From contig SVHD01000004.1 in the NCBI GenBank assembly GCA_015056015.1, forward strand, positions 1-64,000: a stretch of 64,000 bases of DNA, read 5' to 3'. The translations under genes and the position numbers were made by a program. The notes under the pieces are model-generated. The model was given only the letters and a program-made list of their open reading frames with translations, was not told where the DNA came from and ran no database searches. This document shows, one piece after another, positions 63,375 through 64,000 of this stretch (position 1 is its first letter; each line of letters opens with the position of its first letter). The stretch is from Clostridiales bacterium. GTDB taxonomy: Bacteria > Bacillota > Clostridia > Christensenellales > Aristaeellaceae.

Positions 63375-64000
63375 TCAGTCTTTCTTTTCGTATTCATTTT
63401 CCCGGATGCCGGGGTATTTTTCATCCAGGTATTCTTCCCGATAAGGATTGACCCCCTTGGACACCGTTTCCGGCTGATTGGGAAGCAGCCAGCTATCCTT
63501 TTTATAGAAGGGCTCATGGAAAGTATTTTCGATTCTGCCGCTCTTTTCCAGCATATCCATGCAGGCCCGGATGCATCCCCTTGCGCCGCAGACGGCAAAA
63601 TACCCTGTATGCCCGAGGATATAATCATAATATTCCATTACCTGGCTGGTGCGGGGCTTTCTGCCCCATTTGGCCCCGGCCATGGAATAGCAGAGAATAT
63701 AGGCCTCTTCCTCCGTCATTTCGCTGTTTCGCACATCGAAGGCCATATTGGGGAAATCCTTTTTCAGGAAGGGAGAACATTCATTATTCATGCCATGGTG
63801 GGACAGGGTGCAGCGGCCCATGCGCACATCGCCGTACCAGGTTTTCTTTTCGCCGTAATCAATTTCGATGCGCTTATCCTTCTCCGCAAGGGGCGGAACG
63901 GCATTGCCCGGGCATTCCCGCACGCAGGCTCCGCAATGCAGGCAGATGGTGCCGGTATCCAGAATGGGATCGGGCTCCAGTTCGGCGTCGGTAAAAATCA
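63375..64000 (-). CDS. 4Fe-4S ferredoxin-domain protein, 5' end outside window
   Basis: Read on minus, the frame enters from the right edge (first full codon at 63998) without a start, so the N-terminus lies beyond 64000. TICLHCGACVRECPGNA near the edge gives a CX2CX2CX3CP cluster motif. The visible C-terminal 200 residues include HTGYFAVCGARGCIRACMD with further Cys. It is probably a redox protein with at least one 4Fe-4S cluster; the family is not assigned. A GTG at 63923 lies inside the cluster motif and cannot be the true start. Confidence 0.7.
   Translation of the reverse strand, partial: IFTDAELEPDPILDTGTICLHCGACVRECPGNAVPPLAEKDKRIEIDYGEKKTWYGDVRMGRCTLSHHGMNNECSPFLKKDFPNMAFDVRNSEMTEEEAYILCYSMAGAKWGRKPRTSQVMEYYDYILGHTGYFAVCGARGCIRACMDMLEKSGRIENTFHEPFYKKDSWLLPNQPETVSKGVNPYREEYLDEKYPGIRENEYEKKD

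Noticed and set aside
1..64000. Insertion sequences, prophage or integrase genes
   Set aside because: No transposase, integrase or phage protein was recognised in any frame.

Overview
The window looks like chromosome from a moderately GC-rich, anaerobic member of the Bacillota (Clostridia type). The support is strong AGGAGG-type ribosome binding sites, occasional TTG starts, textbook TTGACA/TATAAT promoters, T-tailed hairpin terminators, radical-SAM enzymes, and Clostridia-typical small genes (a TIGR04086 membrane protein, a DUF421-DUF4363 pair, a SpoIIQ-like degenerate LytM protein). No transposase, phage gene, CRISPR array or rRNA was found. The only tRNA is tRNA-Leu(UAA).

About half of the window is devoted to sugars. 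From 1 to 19.7 kb lie a MurQ-like SIS protein (cut by the left edge), a leaderless sialidase with a DMT transporter, a beta-helix protein, two PHP-phosphoesterase paralogs around a radical-SAM gene, and a minus-strand operon of sugar isomerase, class II aldolase, PfkB kinase and GH36-like glycosidase. A LacI regulator diverges from that operon, and the sequence between them holds a palindromic operator. A second aldolase and a DUF4432 epimerase follow. Then comes a translationally coupled sialidase and N-acetylneuraminate lyase pair facing an AraC regulator. Around 25.3 to 36.4 kb there is a five-gene minus operon (GH36, alkaline-phosphatase-fold enzyme, FAD oxidoreductase, MATE pump, FAD oxidoreductase) and a plus unit of aldose epimerase, nitroreductase, rarA and GH43. 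Around 54 to 61 kb there are a GH4 alpha-galactosidase, an SDR and a sugar ABC transporter that has no ATPase gene.

Housekeeping and envelope genes fill 36.5 to 53.7 kb: pgsA, a polysaccharide deacetylase, nagB, a large Cys-rich repeat surface protein with a consensus promoter and a foldable leader, an HtrA protease, uvrB, murA, glmS and a LytM-like protein. The right end carries a ComB-like phosphatase, a YgjV-like membrane protein, an MTA/SAH nucleosidase and a ferredoxin-domain protein cut by the edge.

The most unusual signal is a family of six dispersed elements of about 105 bp. Each has a 17-20 bp hairpin with a conserved ATTCTTTG/CAAAGAAT-type tip, then a CCAAGAAAG-like box, then a second small stem spanning 39-41 nt. 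Both stems vary with compensating changes. Five of the six lie just 3' of a gene in the sense orientation, and two pairs sit tail to tail.
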